DNA from: SHZL01 sp963784425
Lineage (GTDB): Bacteria > Pseudomonadota > Gammaproteobacteria > Xanthomonadales > SZUA-36
DNA: 64,000 nt
Direction: 5' to 3'
Assembly (NCBI GenBank): GCA_963784425.1
Contig: CAWARM010000011.1
Span: 744,001-808,000, forward strand
Part shown: piece after piece, positions 52,328 through 62,100 of the stretch
Layout: each line of letters starts with the position of its first letter
Position numbering within the stretch: the first letter of the stretch is position 1
Notes under the pieces: generated by a model
Seen by the model: only the letters and a program-made list of their open reading frames with translations
Databases searched by the model: none
What the model was told of the DNA's origin: nothing
Position numbers and translations under genes: made by a program

Positions 52328-55300
52328 ATGACCTCAATCGCCCCAAGTAAGCCACAAGAAACGCATGCCGGAGCCCGATCCGCGCAGGCGCCGGCTTACT
52401 GCCTTCTACCCTTGCGTGGATCTGTTGCGGCGCCGGAAGCAGACCCCGCCATAGCTTCCCCAGGATGGCTGCAGTGGACACCCGCCAGCGGGGCGAGCCT
52501 GCACGACATCGGGAAGTTGCTCCGGGAGTTCGCTGCAGTGCACCCGGGACGACCGCTGCTGATCCAGTCGCCCCAAATCCGCCTGCGCCCGGTGGACGCC
52601 CAGGAATTGGCGCGAATCGCGAACGAATTGTCAGGTCCAACGGTCCTGAGTGTGTTGAGCAACGCCGATCCGGGTATGAATCCCTTCGCCGGTTTGGATA
52701 CTTCAGCTTGCACGGATGCAGCAAACAGCAAGCATGCTGTTGTGCTGGAACACACCGCCGGCCTGGTAAATCTCCTCGGCAGTGGCGACCTCCACCCCTT
52801 GGGCCAGTGGCCACAACACCTGTTGTATTTGAATCCACCGGCGATCAGCCTGCTGGCCGACCCCGGCATCTTCGCGCTGCAGGCCCGCGAACGCCTCTTG
52901 CGTGCTTCCGGCCAACTACTTGCCTCGGACAGCCTGTTCGCGCTCTCGGCCGGGCACTCCCTGGACCATGGCCCTGCGCTGCAAGCCCACGAACAACTGC
53001 GGCCCGCATCCTGGGGCGACCTGACCGCCGGCCTGCAGGTCTGGCTGAGCAAAGACATCCATGTAACTGAATCTTTCACCAAGCCTGCGCAGGCGTCCAC
53101 CCTGCATATCACGCACAGTTGGGGAGGGGGCGTGGCGCAATGGGTGGAATCTTTTATTGATGCGCACAGTGATGCCGCTGCCCATGCCGAACAAACGCCT
53201 CACCGGAGTTTTCAGTTGCGCTCCGAAGGCCCGCAATCCGGGCTGGGCGCCGGGCAACGCCTCTGCCTGTATGCGGGCAATGAACTCAACGCTCCCATCG
53301 CAAGCTGGTGGCTGAGTCCGGTGATAAGGTCAGCGACTGACCGGCACGCGCATTACGTCGACATCCTGGACCGCATCTGCCAACGGCACGGCATCGGCAG
53401 GATCATTGTCTCTTCGCTGGTCGGGCATAGCCTCGACGCTTTGCGCACCATGCTTCCAACCATACAGGTACTGCATGACTTCTTCCCGGGCTGGCCCCTG
53501 CTGGGTATCCATCCAGGTCCTTTCCTCGAATTACCCCGGCATGTGCGACTGCAAAAAGCCATGGAATGCCATGAGCTGTTGCCGGATTTTCGCGACCACG
53601 ATGCAACGGGCTGGACCGAGCTGGCCGGTGATTGGCACGACGCGGTGCTGGAACATGGGGTCAAGCTGATAGCCCCCAGCCAGTCGGCCGTGGATCTGAC
53701 CCGCAAGCTGGACACGCGCTGGGAAGATACCGCTATTGAAGTGGTGCACCACGGACTGGCACCACTTGAGCCCGCGCAAATTGAGCCAAAGCAAATTGAG
53801 TCAGGGCAAACCATTGCACCCCGCTTACGGCCGGACGGCAAATTGCGCATCGTGATACCCGGAAGCATACATGCGGGCAAGGGGCAGTTATTGTTGCTGG
53901 AAGCGCTGCCAGAACTCACCCGGGTAGCGCAGGTTTACCTGCTGGGAGCAGGCCAGCACGGCGACGTGTTTTTTGGAAAGAATGGCGTAAACGTGATCTT
54001 GCACTACCAGCGCAGTGATTTGCCACGCCTGCTGCAGGAGATCGGCCCTGATGTCGCCGCACTGCTATCGGTCGTGCCCGAAACCTTCAGCTATACCTTG
54101 TCTGAAATGCGTCAACTTGGTATCCCCGTAATCGCCACCCGGGTGGGCAGCCTGGCAGAACGCATCGAGGATGGCCGCGACGGCCTGCTCATTGCGCCCA
54201 CCGCGCAGGCGCTGGTGACGCAGGTTAAGGCACTTGCACAGGATCGAGCCGTGCTGGATCACATCCGGGCACATCTGGACACGGTCGAGCACTTCACTGC
54301 CGCTGCCATGGTGCAGGCTTATTGTGATTTGTGCCCGGCCCGGGATGCCCGGCCTTTTCTTGCAGCCCGCGCCAGCCTGGACCAAACCCAGCACGCTGCG
54401 CTGGCCGAACAACGCGCCAGGCTGGGCATGGAGAAAACGTTGCTGGACCAGCAGGTGCTGGAGCTGCAGGCCGAAATTGAAAAGCGCACCGAGTGGGCCA
54501 TGGAGCGCGACCGCGCGCTCCAGAAAGCACAGGAAGATAACCGCGTGTGGGTGAACGCGCTTGAAGCCGAGATTCAAAGGCAACAGGTAGCCCACCGGAC
54601 GAGTTACGAAACCCTGCGCCAACGGCACGAAGAGGTGCTGCACAGTTCATCCTGGCGGCTCACCAAACCCTTGCGCGCTACCAGGCGGGTGCTGGCCAAT
54701 CTCAGCCAGGCCCGGGTGTGGAATCCGCAGCGCTGGCCGTTACTGATATCACAGGTTGTCCGCACGGTGAGTACCCAGGGCCTGGGCGGTGCTGTTTTGC
54801 GTCTGCAGGTATCACCGCAGACTCGGGTTAAACCGGCCTCCCATCCGGAGCAAAATATTGAGCCCGTGGGCGATCCGGAGCCGCCAGGAAGTTTGCCGCG
54901 CGCGGAAAAACCGGCGGTCTCCATTGTGATTCCGGTGTACAACAAGTGGGAATACACCGCAGCCTGCCTGCGCTCCATAGCTCTCACCAGGAATGCAGCC
55001 AGCTTCGAGGTTATCGTCGTCGATGACGGCTCAAAAGACGAAACCCCGCAGAGATTACAAGGGATCGTAGGACTGGAGTCCATACGCAACAAGACCAACA
55101 TCGGCTTTGTTGGAAGCTGCAACGCTGGCGGAATGGCGGCCAGGGGCAAGTACATCGTTTTACTGAATAACGACACGCAGGTGCTGGATGGCTGGCTGGA
55201 TGCCTTGCTGCAAACCTTTGAGCAGTTTCCGGATACCGGCATGGCCGGCGCGCGACTGGTTTACCCGGACGGCAGCTTGCAGGAAGCCGGCGGCATCGTG

Positions 55301-56821
55301 TTCCAGGATGGCAGCGGCTGGAACTATGGCCGCGGCGACAATCCGGATCGCCCCGAGTACAGTTACACGCGTGAGGTTGACTACTGTTCCGGGGCCTGCG
55401 TGATGCTGCCCGTTGCTCTGTTTCACCAGCTCGGCGGGCTGGATCAGCGTTATGCCCCGGCGTATTACGAGGACACGGACCTGGCATTCCAGGTGCGCGC
55501 AGCAGGGTTCAAGGTGCGCGTCCAGGCCGCCGCAACCATCATCCACCACGAAGGAATTACCGGGGGCACGGACACCGGCAGCGGCACCAAGCGATTCCAG
55601 GAAATCAATCGCAAAAAGTTTCTCGAGCGCTGGCGGACCGAACTCGCCGCATACCCGAAACCCATTTCCGATCCTGCCAATGCAGCACAAGTTCGCCGCG
55701 CACGCGATCACCGACTGCGCGGGCGCGTGCTGGTCATTGATGCCCATACCCCTGAGCCCGACCAGGACTCCGGCAGCCTGCGCCTGTGCTACCTGTTTGA
55801 TTGTTTCCGGCAACTGGGTTACGGCGTCAGCTTTTTTGCTGACAACCGCGGCTACGCAGGCCGCTATTCCAGCGCATTGCAGCACGCCGGGGTAGAAGTT
55901 CTCTACAACCCGTGGATAGCATCGTTGCAGGATTTTTTTCAGGAACGCGGCGGAGATTTCGATTTCATCATGATCAGTCGCCATTACGTTGCGGTGAATT
56001 ACCTTTCGCTCATACAGAAATACTGTCCGCGCGCCCGGTTCATTTTCGACACGGTGGATTTGCATTACCTGCGTGAACAACGTCTGGCTGAGCTGGAGAA
56101 CAGCCTGCCGCTGAAGCGCGTTGCAGCACAAACCCGGCGTTCAGAACTGGCCGTCATCAGGCAGGCCGATGCTACCCTCGTGGTCAGCCCGATCGAGAAA
56201 GAAGTACTTGCAGCCGATGCTCCCGGCGCCCGCGTGCACGTTCTGTCCAATATTCACCTTGTATCCGGCAGGAACGCGGATTTTTCTGCACGCAAGGATA
56301 TTTTTTTCGTAGGGGGCTTTCAGCACCCACCCAATGTCGATGCCGTGCATTGGTTCACTTCGAGTATCTGGCCCCTGGTTCGCCAGCAACTGCCCGATAT
56401 CGAGTTTCATCTGATCGGCAGCAAGGCGCCCGAAAAAGTTCGCGCCCTGCATGGCAATGGTGTGGTGTTCCATGGGTTCGTCCAGGATCTGGAACCCTGG
56501 CTGAATGGCTGCCGCCTTGCCGTTGCGCCCTTGCGCTACGGCGCCGGAGTCAAGGGCAAAGTGAACCTGAGCATGAGCCACGGACAACCCGTGGTTGCAA
56601 CGCCAATGGCCGCAGAAGGTTTGTTTGCCACCGATGGCGTGGATCTCCTGATTGCGGAATCAGCCGGGGAATTTGCCGCAGCGGTCATTCGTCTGTACCA
56701 GGATGAATCACTGTGGAACCGTCTCTCCACTGGCGGACTGGAAAACGTCCGTGCACATTTTTCAGTTGAACATGCGCGGGAAAACCTTGCCCTGATCTTG
56801 AGCGAACTTGCTGAGCACTGA
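52328..56821 (+). CDS. Giant multi-domain glycosyltransferase (GT4 - coiled coil - GT2 - GT4)
   Basis: The 1497-residue product has no signal or membrane segment. About 240-660 is a GT-B unit (HITHSWGGGVAQWVESF, then IPGSIHAGKGQLLLLEAL and VPETFSYTLSEMRQLGIPVI). About 690-770 is charged, Q/E/R-rich and probably coiled coil. About 860-1110 is a GT-A family 2 unit: SIVIPVYNKW, VIVVDDGS, LLNNDTQVLDGW, and YYEDTDLAFQ. From about 1130 is another GT-B unit (VLVIDAHTPEPDQDSGSLR, FVGGFQHPPNVDAVHWF, APLRYGAGVKGKVNLSMSHG). Residues 1-240 are unassigned. It probably builds a surface glycan. Starts 135 bp from mrcB, divergent; ends 17 bp before relA, convergent. Confidence 0.85.
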   Translation: MTSIAPSKPQETHAGARSAQAPAYCLLPLRGSVAAPEADPAIASPGWLQWTPASGASLHDIGKLLREFAAVHPGRPLLIQSPQIRLRPVDAQELARIANELSGPTVLSVLSNADPGMNPFAGLDTSACTDAANSKHAVVLEHTAGLVNLLGSGDLHPLGQWPQHLLYLNPPAISLLADPGIFALQARERLLRASGQLLASDSLFALSAGHSLDHGPALQAHEQLRPASWGDLTAGLQVWLSKDIHVTESFTKPAQASTLHITHSWGGGVAQWVESFIDAHSDAAAHAEQTPHRSFQLRSEGPQSGLGAGQRLCLYAGNELNAPIASWWLSPVIRSATDRHAHYVDILDRICQRHGIGRIIVSSLVGHSLDALRTMLPTIQVLHDFFPGWPLLGIHPGPFLELPRHVRLQKAMECHELLPDFRDHDATGWTELAGDWHDAVLEHGVKLIAPSQSAVDLTRKLDTRWEDTAIEVVHHGLAPLEPAQIEPKQIESGQTIAPRLRPDGKLRIVIPGSIHAGKGQLLLLEALPELTRVAQVYLLGAGQHGDVFFGKNGVNVILHYQRSDLPRLLQEIGPDVAALLSVVPETFSYTLSEMRQLGIPVIATRVGSLAERIEDGRDGLLIAPTAQALVTQVKALAQDRAVLDHIRAHLDTVEHFTAAAMVQAYCDLCPARDARPFLAARASLDQTQHAALAEQRARLGMEKTLLDQQVLELQAEIEKRTEWAMERDRALQKAQEDNRVWVNALEAEIQRQQVAHRTSYETLRQRHEEVLHSSSWRLTKPLRATRRVLANLSQARVWNPQRWPLLISQVVRTVSTQGLGGAVLRLQVSPQTRVKPASHPEQNIEPVGDPEPPGSLPRAEKPAVSIVIPVYNKWEYTAACLRSIALTRNAASFEVIVVDDGSKDETPQRLQGIVGLESIRNKTNIGFVGSCNAGGMAARGKYIVLLNNDTQVLDGWLDALLQTFEQFPDTGMAGARLVYPDGSLQEAGGIVFQDGSGWNYGRGDNPDRPEYSYTREVDYCSGACVMLPVALFHQLGGLDQRYAPAYYEDTDLAFQVRAAGFKVRVQAAATIIHHEGITGGTDTGSGTKRFQEINRKKFLERWRTELAAYPKPISDPANAAQVRRARDHRLRGRVLVIDAHTPEPDQDSGSLRLCYLFDCFRQLGYGVSFFADNRGYAGRYSSALQHAGVEVLYNPWIASLQDFFQERGGDFDFIMISRHYVAVNYLSLIQKYCPRARFIFDTVDLHYLREQRLAELENSLPLKRVAAQTRRSELAVIRQADATLVVSPIEKEVLAADAPGARVHVLSNIHLVSGRNADFSARKDIFFVGGFQHPPNVDAVHWFTSSIWPLVRQQLPDIEFHLIGSKAPEKVRALHGNGVVFHGFVQDLEPWLNGCRLAVAPLRYGAGVKGKVNLSMSHGQPVVATPMAAEGLFATDGVDLLIAESAGEFAAAVIRLYQDESLWNRLSTGGLENVRAHFSVEHARENLALILSELAEH

Positions 56822-56838
56822 ACGTTGGCCAACCGGTA

Positions 56839-59061
56839 TCAATCGACTTCCGCGCTGCCTTCCTGCACCCGCCTGGCTTCGGTCACATTGGGAACACTGC
56901 CCAGGCGGTTGAGCAATACACTCAACTGATCGTAGTCCCGCACCCTTAGTTTGAGCCGGATGGTCACTTCATCGCTGGCCTCGTCCAGCCGGCTGCTGAT
57001 ATCACTCACCATGCTGTCCGAGGCGGATAAAACGCTGGAGATGTCGCGGATCAGGTCGCGCCGGTTGAAGGCCCGCACCCAAACGCTGACCGAATAGGTG
57101 GTCTGTGGCTTCTCCCCCCACCGAACCTGCAGCAGGCGCGGGCTGTTTTCACGCTGCCAGCGCAATACCTGCCGGCAATCCTCCCGATGGATGGTGACCC
57201 CCCTGCCCCGCGTGACATATCCTGCTACCGGGTCTCCGGGCAACGGCAGGCAGCATTTGGCAATGGACGTCACAAGGTTGCCAACTCCCTCAATGGTGAC
57301 GTCATCCTGACCAGGGCCCCGCTGGCTGCGTTGCCGCACCGGAGTTCGGCTCAACAGGTCCTCGACCTGGGGCCTGGCCTGGTCGGCGCGCAAGCGGGCC
57401 AGCGCACTGACAACCTGACCAACGGTAAGATCACCGCTGCCAACGGCTATATACAAATCATCGACAGTGGCGAGGCCATAGCGCTTGACTACTATCGAGA
57501 GGTTGGGTGCCAGCTCCGCAATGGCCAGGTCCATGCGCTTTGCTTCGCTTTCTATTGCCTCCTTACCGGCACGCAAATTATCGTCGTGGCTTTCTTTCTT
57601 GAACCACTGCCGTACCTTGCCGCGCGCCCGTGCACCGTGGATGTAGCCCAGCCGCGGGTTCAGCCAGTCACGACTCGGCCCGGGTTGCTTTGCGGTAAGA
57701 ATTTCCACCCGCTCACCAGTGTGTACTTTTTGTGTGAGTGGCACGATGCGACCGTTCACCTTCGCACCTCTGCAACGGTGGCCTACCTCGGTATGCACCT
57801 GGTAGGCAAAATCCAGCACGGTCGCGCCGACCGCAAGATCCACTACCTCACCGCGCGGCGTGAGCACATACACGCGTTCTTCGCTTACCGCCGAGCGGAA
57901 GCTTTCCAGCAGGCTTTCATCGTCCAGTTCATCATCGCCGGCCTCGAGCAACTGGCGCATGGCCGCTATTTTTTTTTCGAAAGCAGGATCATGCGGTCCC
58001 CCTTCCTTGTAACGCCAGTGCGCAGCCACACCGAGTTCCGCGTGTTCGTTCATCTGCCGTGTGCGGATCTGCACTTCCACGGCCTTGCCTTCAGAGTCCG
58101 ACACGGCAGTATGCAATGACTGGTAGTTATTGCCCTTGGGGGTAGTGATGTAGTCATCGAACTCACCGGGTATGGGTTGCCACAGGGTATGCACCAGGCC
58201 GAGCACGCTGTAACAACTGGGCATATCCTCTACCAGCACCCGCACCGCCCGCACATCGAACAGTTGGTGGAAATCCATGCCCTTGTTCTGCATTTTCTTC
58301 CAGATGCTGTAGATGTGTTTGGGGCGCCCTTTCACGACGGCAGGAATGCCCGCATCCGCCAATGCGGTCGAAAGCTTCTGCATGAAGCCGGAAATGAATT
58401 CCTCGCGTTCCTCGCGGCGTTCGACAACCAGTTGGGCAATCTTCTGATACTGCTCCGGCTCCTGCAAACGGAACGCCAGGTCCTCCAACTGCCATTTCAG
58501 CTGCCACACTCCAAGGCGGTTGGCCAAGGGCGCATGGATCAATGCAGTTTCCTTTGCCAGCTGCAAAGCCTGATCGCTGCCGGCCCGGGCCCGGCGCAGC
58601 AGCACCAGTTGCCAGGCAAGGTCAACCAATACCACGCGCACGTCTTTTACCAGCGCCAGCAGCAAGCGGCGCAGACCTTCGGCACTGCGCTCGGTCGCAC
58701 TGAGGTCCTGCCCGGCGGCAAAATGCCTGAGTTGGTTCAGATCGTTGAGCTGTCGCGTGGTAGCTGGCCGCAGGCGCGGGCGCAGGTCCAGGAGGTTTCC
58801 ACCGGACTGCTCGGCAGCCAGCACCATGGCACAACTGACGGTGATCGGGTCTGGTGACAAAGAACTCAGGATGGTCAGGAGTTCCAGCAGTTGCCCTTGC
58901 CCACCGGCGCCCAGCACCCCGGGTTTTTGCAACTCCTGCAGTAGTTCAATACAGTCCTCGGCCGCAGGCCCGACGGATGTCCGGTAGTCCCGCGCCCAGC
59001 TTTGTAAGGCCAGGCCTGGATCTGATTCGGCTTTGGCTGTGGTATGTTCTTTAATCCCCAT
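56839..59061 (-). CDS. relA: GTP pyrophosphokinase RelA
   Basis: RelA makes (p)ppGpp on starved ribosomes. The 740-residue product lacks the HD hydrolase motif in its N-terminal domain, so hydrolysis is unlikely. The synthetase domain has FDVRAVRVLVEDMPSCY, the EFDD motif in IPGEFDDYITTPKGN, NYQSLHTAV, VEVQIRTRQMNEHAELGVAAHWRYKEG-like segment, then TGS (VYVLTPRGEVVDL), the zinc-finger/helical region and a C-terminal ACT domain (YSVSVWVRAFNRRDLIRDIS). Length and EFDD fit RelA over SpoT. GGGGATGACTC precedes the ATG. Confidence 0.95.
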   Translation of the reverse strand: MGIKEHTTAKAESDPGLALQSWARDYRTSVGPAAEDCIELLQELQKPGVLGAGGQGQLLELLTILSSLSPDPITVSCAMVLAAEQSGGNLLDLRPRLRPATTRQLNDLNQLRHFAAGQDLSATERSAEGLRRLLLALVKDVRVVLVDLAWQLVLLRRARAGSDQALQLAKETALIHAPLANRLGVWQLKWQLEDLAFRLQEPEQYQKIAQLVVERREEREEFISGFMQKLSTALADAGIPAVVKGRPKHIYSIWKKMQNKGMDFHQLFDVRAVRVLVEDMPSCYSVLGLVHTLWQPIPGEFDDYITTPKGNNYQSLHTAVSDSEGKAVEVQIRTRQMNEHAELGVAAHWRYKEGGPHDPAFEKKIAAMRQLLEAGDDELDDESLLESFRSAVSEERVYVLTPRGEVVDLAVGATVLDFAYQVHTEVGHRCRGAKVNGRIVPLTQKVHTGERVEILTAKQPGPSRDWLNPRLGYIHGARARGKVRQWFKKESHDDNLRAGKEAIESEAKRMDLAIAELAPNLSIVVKRYGLATVDDLYIAVGSGDLTVGQVVSALARLRADQARPQVEDLLSRTPVRQRSQRGPGQDDVTIEGVGNLVTSIAKCCLPLPGDPVAGYVTRGRGVTIHREDCRQVLRWQRENSPRLLQVRWGEKPQTTYSVSVWVRAFNRRDLIRDISSVLSASDSMVSDISSRLDEASDEVTIRLKLRVRDYDQLSVLLNRLGSVPNVTEARRVQEGSAEVD

Positions 59062-59086
59062 GAGTCATCCCCAAAAGTCATCCTCG

Positions 59087-59113
59087 GGAAGCTCTGAATA
59101 ATTCAGAGTTTCC
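59087..59113. repeat. Single CTCTGA/TCAGAG hairpin overlapping the hrpA stop codon
   Basis: GGAAGCTCTGAATAATTCAG plus AGTTTCC forms a 27-bp near-perfect palindrome with the same end sequence as element C (31594-31750). On the minus strand, hrpA reads into it: the last codons and TGA (59105-59103) lie within the palindrome. It then fills the gap to the relA start. It may act as a terminator for hrpA. Confidence 0.75.
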
Positions 59114-62100
59114 TTAGAACATTCTGCCACGCTGCTGCCAGCCGTTTTTCGGATACTTTCACAGCGGTGCCAAGGCGCTGGGCAAACAGTGAAACGCGAT
59201 ACTCTTCAACCAGCCAGCGATACTCGTCGAGTGCCTGGTCATAGCCTGCATCGCTGTGCAGCCGTTGCAGGTAACGATCCCACCAGGGTTGCACCCGGCG
59301 CATGCGCTCCCCATCGCGTTGCGGGTTTTCCTGCAAAGCGCGCAGGCGTTCTTCGATCGCGACGAAATACCGCGGGTACTGTTGCAGCCGCCCCGCCGCA
59401 AGTTGCTGCAAAAAACCAGCATAAACCAGATCCTCCATTTGTCCGCGAATGTCCTCCCGGGCCGCAGGATAAGGCCCACCAGGCTGTCTGTTCAAATCTG
59501 CGCTGATCCGGCTATGCAAGGGCAACACACTGTTTAACACATCTGCCTGTACCTGGCATTCGACTCCCAGCACACTGCGCAAACGGTCCTGCAGCCCGGC
59601 AAAAGTCTGCCCATCGCGTATGGCAGCACAGTCACCACACGCATGCTGCAGGCCGCTGGCCACCAGGTCATCAATGAGCGCTGCGGCCGAACCCATAGGG
59701 CTCCATGCCAGCAGGCTCATGCGCGACAGGCCGTGATGCTTGCGCAGCCAGGAGATCTTATCGGCCAGCGTAAGCGCGCACAGGCGCAGCACGCCATCGC
59801 GATGGGCCGTAGCCGCCTCCTCCGCTGTGTCGAAAAGCCGCAGGCCAACACAGCTGGTCTGATCGACCAGGGCCGGGTAGGCGGGCTGGCCACCCGCGGT
59901 GACGATACGCTCCGGCAAACTACCCACCTGCCAGCCAGTCAGGCCATTGCGGTTGAACCCGGCGCCCTGCTCATCCATGAATTTACGCTGGGCGGCTTGC
60001 CCCAATCGCTGTTGCAACTCTTCCAGCGACCGCCCTTGAGCAATTTCATCGCCCTTGTCGTCCAGGACCTCGATGCGCATGCGCAAATGGGCCGGGAGTG
60101 TCGCCTCAATCAGGTGCCTGGCCTCGAACTTGATGCCAGCCATGCGCGAGAGCTCGACTGCACAAGCCTGCAGCAAGGGTTGATGCTTGTGATCCTGCAG
60201 CGCCTCCTGTAACGCTTCATGTAGCGCCCCATGTAGTGCTTCATGTAGCGCTTTGGCAAACACCGGCACCGGGGTCAACACGCGCCGCATGGGCTTGGGC
60301 AGCGCCCGGATCATGGCGGTCAGTTTCTCCAGCAGCAGCCCCGGCACCAGCCATTGCAACTGGCCGGAGTCCAGGGTGTTGAGCCGCTGCAGGGGCACCC
60401 TGACAGTAACCCCGTCCGCGGGATGACCGGGCGCAAAATGGTAAACCAGCTGCAGGGGTTTGCCATCCACCCTGAGCACGTCGGGGAACAGCTCTTCCGC
60501 TGGTGCTGCTGCGCCCTCGCGCATCAGCACCTCATGGCCCAGGTACAGCTTCTTGCGCCCTTCCTCACCCAGTTGCCGCAGCCATTTTTCAAACGATACG
60601 CTGCCATGCACATGGTCCGGGATTCGGGCAGCGAAGAACTCGAACACATTGTGTTCGTCGGCAAGCACATCGTGCCGGCGGCGCTTGTGTTCCAGCAGTT
60701 CAACTTCTGCGCGGATTTTCTGGTTGTGCGGCATGAACCCCGCGCGCGTATCGAGCCCACCCCGCACCAATGCTTCAAGGATGAAAATGCGCCGCGATTC
60801 GACCGGGTCAATGCGGGCGTACTGCACCCTGCGCCGTTCCACTATGACCAGGCCGAACAGGCTGACCTGTTCCCATGCCATGACCGTGCCGCGTTTGCGC
60901 GACCAGTGCGGATCCGCGTAATGGTATTTCAGCAGATGCGCACCCTGGAGCTCGATCCATTCGGGTTGAATTTCCGCGTTGATCCTGGCCCAGGCCCTCG
61001 TCGTCTCGACGATTTCCGCCGCCATCAGCCATTTCGGCGTGTGTCCGAACAGCCCGGAGCCCGGGAAAATATGAAACGTGTTGGAACGCACGCCCTGGTA
61101 GCTCTTATCTTCCGCATGTTTGTGCCCAACGTGGCTCAACAACCCGGTCAGCAGTGCCTGGTGCACCTGTGTGTAGTCCCCGTGAGTCCCGCTCAGGCGC
61201 AAGCCTGATTCCCTTGCCTGGTCGCGCAACTGCTGGTACAGGTCAAACCATTCCAGTACCCGCTGCCAGTTGAGGAACTCACGCACGCAGAGCTTGCGGA
61301 ACTGGTTGCCCGATGCCGTATGCCGCTGGCTGCGCAGGTGGTCCCATAGCCGCAGCAAGGAGGCAAAGTCACTTTTCTCTTCGCGAAAGCGTTGATGCGA
61401 GAAATCTGCTTCCAGTTGTGCGTGCAATGGCCGTTCCCGCGGGTCCTGAATGCTCAGGGCAGCGGCGAGAACCAGCATGTCTTCGAGACAACCCAGTTGA
61501 TCGCCCGCCACCAGCATGCGTGCCAGGCGCACATCTACCGGCCATGCATCCAGCTGCCGGCCCAGTTCCGTTGGTTTGCGTCCCTGGTCAATGGCTCCCA
61601 GTTCCTGCAGCAGGCTGTAAGCGTCATTGATCATGCGCGGCGCAGGCGGATCAATGAAGGGGAACTCTTCCACCGTCCCCAGGCCCATCACCAGCATGCG
61701 CAGAATCACGGAACCCAGCGAGGTGCGCAGGATTTCGGGCTCGGTAAAATCCGGCCGGGCGAGGAAATCCTCTTCGCCATAGAGGCGCACACAGGTGCCG
61801 GGACCCAGGCGGCCGCAACGTCCGGCGCGTTGATTGGCGCTGGCTTTTGACACGGGCTCGATCGGCAGACGCTGAATCCGGCTGCGATGGGCGTAACGGC
61901 TCATGCGCACCATGCCACTGTCCACCACGAAGCGGACGCGGGGTACGGTCAGAGAAGTTTCCGCAACATTGGTGCTGAGTATGATTCTGCGCAACGGGCC
62001 CGGATGAAATACCCGCTGTTGTTCCGACGCGGAGAGGCGCGCGTAAAGCGGCAATATCTCGGTGTGGGCCAATCGCTGTTTAGCGAGGAATTCCCCAGCC

